This document shows, piece by piece, positions 62,500 to 64,000 of a stretch of 64,000 nucleotides of DNA. A program made the position numbers and the translations under genes. Source of the DNA: Paraescarpia echinospica (Eukaryota; Annelida; Polychaeta; Sabellida; Siboglinidae). The notes below the pieces were generated by a model. That model was not told the DNA's origin and did no database searches. It was given only the letters and a program-made list of their open reading frames with translations. The DNA lies in NCBI GenBank assembly GCA_020002185.1, contig CM034533.1:48148346-48212345 (forward strand), written 5' to 3'. The stretch's first letter is position 1, and each line of letters starts with the position of its first letter.

Positions 62500-63265
62500 T
62501 CTTTTGAACAGCATTCGCCAAACACGGCGACATCTTCAAGGGTAACTTTGGAACCTGCTTGTAGAGACAAGTCTTCAACTCATGCCTACTTCCAGCGATG
62601 ACATACGGCGCGGAAACATGGGCACTCACCATCCAGGCAAAGAACAAGCTAGCAGCCGCACAAACAAAGATGGAAAGAAGTATGTATGTTAAACATCACA
62701 TATCGGGAGAGAAAAACAAACATCTGGGTAAGAGAGAAGACAAAGGTCATAGCGTGATAAAACAAATTAGAAGACAGAAGTGGACCTGGGCAGGACACAT
62801 CAGTAGCCAACGAGATAACCGATGAACATCGCATATCACTACCTGGAGACCCCACGAAGGGAAATGATCTAGAGGAAGACCAGCGAGACTGTGGAGAGAC
62901 GAACTAGACGAGTACACTCATTCCAACAAGCTCTGAGTACCATCCACCTTGTTGCTCCAGCCCACCTCACCAGACTATAGATAAAGACAGAGACTGTGTT
63001 TTTAATCTGCACAAATGATTGCATTTGTTTTACAGAATTACTTGTTTTATTTTTATTTTAAAATTACTTGTCAAATTCAGTTTTACGCACCCTTTGCAAT
63101 GCGCACTGCACAACTCCTGGGTTAGCCCCAGAAGGGGCTGTGTGGAGCAACAACACCTAAGACTTAAGTACTGGCAGAGGATAGCGCATGACAGGCAGAT
63201 CTGGAAACGACTTCCTGAGGCCTTCGCCCAACCACGGGACAGTGCGGCTGCACAATGATGATGAT
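62500..63265 (+). pseudogene. RTE-like LINE reverse transcriptase C-terminal fragment
   Basis: 62575-62825 encodes LLPAMTYGAETWALTIQAKN (VLP-MTYG-ETW-LT motif), then RRQKWTWAGHISSQRDNR (K-W-WAGH-(V/I)-R--D-R). After a shift, 62850-62925 reads WRPHEG, stop, SRGRPARLWRDELDEY. 63170-63258 gives WQRIAHDRQIWKRLPEAFAQ and a TGA. It ends in an ATGATGATGATGA microsatellite, typical of RTE 3' ends. It is 5' truncated and frameshifted. Confidence 0.85.
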
Positions 63266-64000
63266 GACTGAACATCTTCAAACAGCTTTGCGCACAAACC
63301 ACCCGGCGTGCGGTACGTGGCCAATTGAGTTGTTTATAATATGATTGTTTTGTAAACTGTGTTTATTAAACTAAATCTGGCAGCCCTTCAATTTATTTAT
63401 TTCGTTATAGTAATTCATATAAAAGAGGAACAGGCGACATACCTTTTATATATGATTGAAAGGATATCACATCTAAAAAATATTCAACTGAAATTACATT
63501 ATTTCCATGAATTACTGTCCGAAAACATTTCTCAATCCAATATAAACATCAACTCTGGTATATACTTAAGCCGTACAAATGCTGTGAATAAGTTATATGT
63601 ATTAAAGTTGACAATATTTATATATGATGATTTTCCATGAATTGGTACATGTAGGGTGGGAACGAACACGTAATTTCAGATCATTTATACATTAATTTGT
63701 TGTAGATACTAATTTGTTTTAATGCAAGCTTAATTTGATTTTATGCGAACACCCCTTAATAACATACCGATGTTTTAAAACCCACTTGGATGTAATTCTT
63801 TAACTTATTTTCTTAGGCCCATTTCAATTAATGATATAATATAAAAAAAAAAATATTTCTTTCGAACCGAGGTGAACAATGTCAGAAGTGGTATGCTAAT
63901 TTGTTGCGTTGTTTCAAAAAAGTTGTTTAAGTGCGACCGTTTTGTTTTCGTTCATATTTAGTAGATTTGAAACAATCCACGGCGGACGTCATTGATGCCG
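63266..64000. other. AT-rich sequence without recognised features
   Basis: No gene, array or transposon end recognised to the end of the window. The frame at 63359-63640 is low-complexity and unsupported. Confidence 0.4.

Noticed and set aside
62598..62825. Host gene with a WAGH motif
   Set aside because: The motif order matches RTE-type reverse transcriptase C-termini and the frame is broken downstream.

Overview
The window is eukaryotic, probably from a marine invertebrate (a lophotrochozoan is my best guess, but nothing proves the phylum). It holds small spliced exons with GT-AG introns, tRNA-derived SINEs, LINE, hAT, TTAA-type and Ty3/gypsy remnants, and an unusual load of minisatellites. 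Most long open frames are accidental: they lie in tandem arrays whose period is a multiple of three or lacks stops.

The one recognisable host gene is an extended synaptotagmin (E-Syt2/3 type) on the + strand, 10226 to 46733. I could place 20 exons. Their lengths sum to 2115 nt and every junction keeps frame, giving 704 codons plus a stop. The product runs from the start of the SMP lipid-transfer domain through C2A, C2B, an acidic Ser-rich linker and C2C. The N-terminal membrane hairpin exons are not seen and should lie upstream of the window. A possible 24-nt in-frame microexon lies between the C2A and C2B exons. The 3' UTR runs to about 48.2 or 48.6 kb.

Region by region: 0.5-1.2 kb is a LINE fragment; 2.9-4.65 kb a decayed hAT element; 4.8-5.7 kb a 25-bp array; 5.8-7.0 kb a short element with inverted ends and an 8-bp target duplication, carrying a FLYWCH zinc-finger remnant; 8.8-9.2 kb a 44-bp array; 9.4-9.6 kb and 11.85-12.18 kb are SINEs; 10.2-46.7 kb is E-Syt; 48.9-49.5 kb holds short direct and inverted repeats; 50.3-62.5 kb is a gypsy retrotransposon split by a 9.9-kb foldback element; 62.5-63.3 kb is an RTE-like LINE tail.

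Three things stand out. First, four E-Syt introns (before exons 3, 7, 15 and 18) end in tandem arrays that copy the downstream 3' splice site plus the first 30-50 nt of the exon, giving 8, 7, about 50 and about 10 decoy acceptors. Second, one intron holds 28 tandem copies of a 26-bp unit in which a 3' splice site abuts a perfect 5' splice site (TTTTCTAG/GTAAGT), the signature of a recursive-splicing point. Third, the foldback element sits in a gypsy gag frame with a 6-bp target duplication, has arms of about 4-5 kb around a 1000-N gap, and carries in each arm the same two-exon gene end with matching splice sites.
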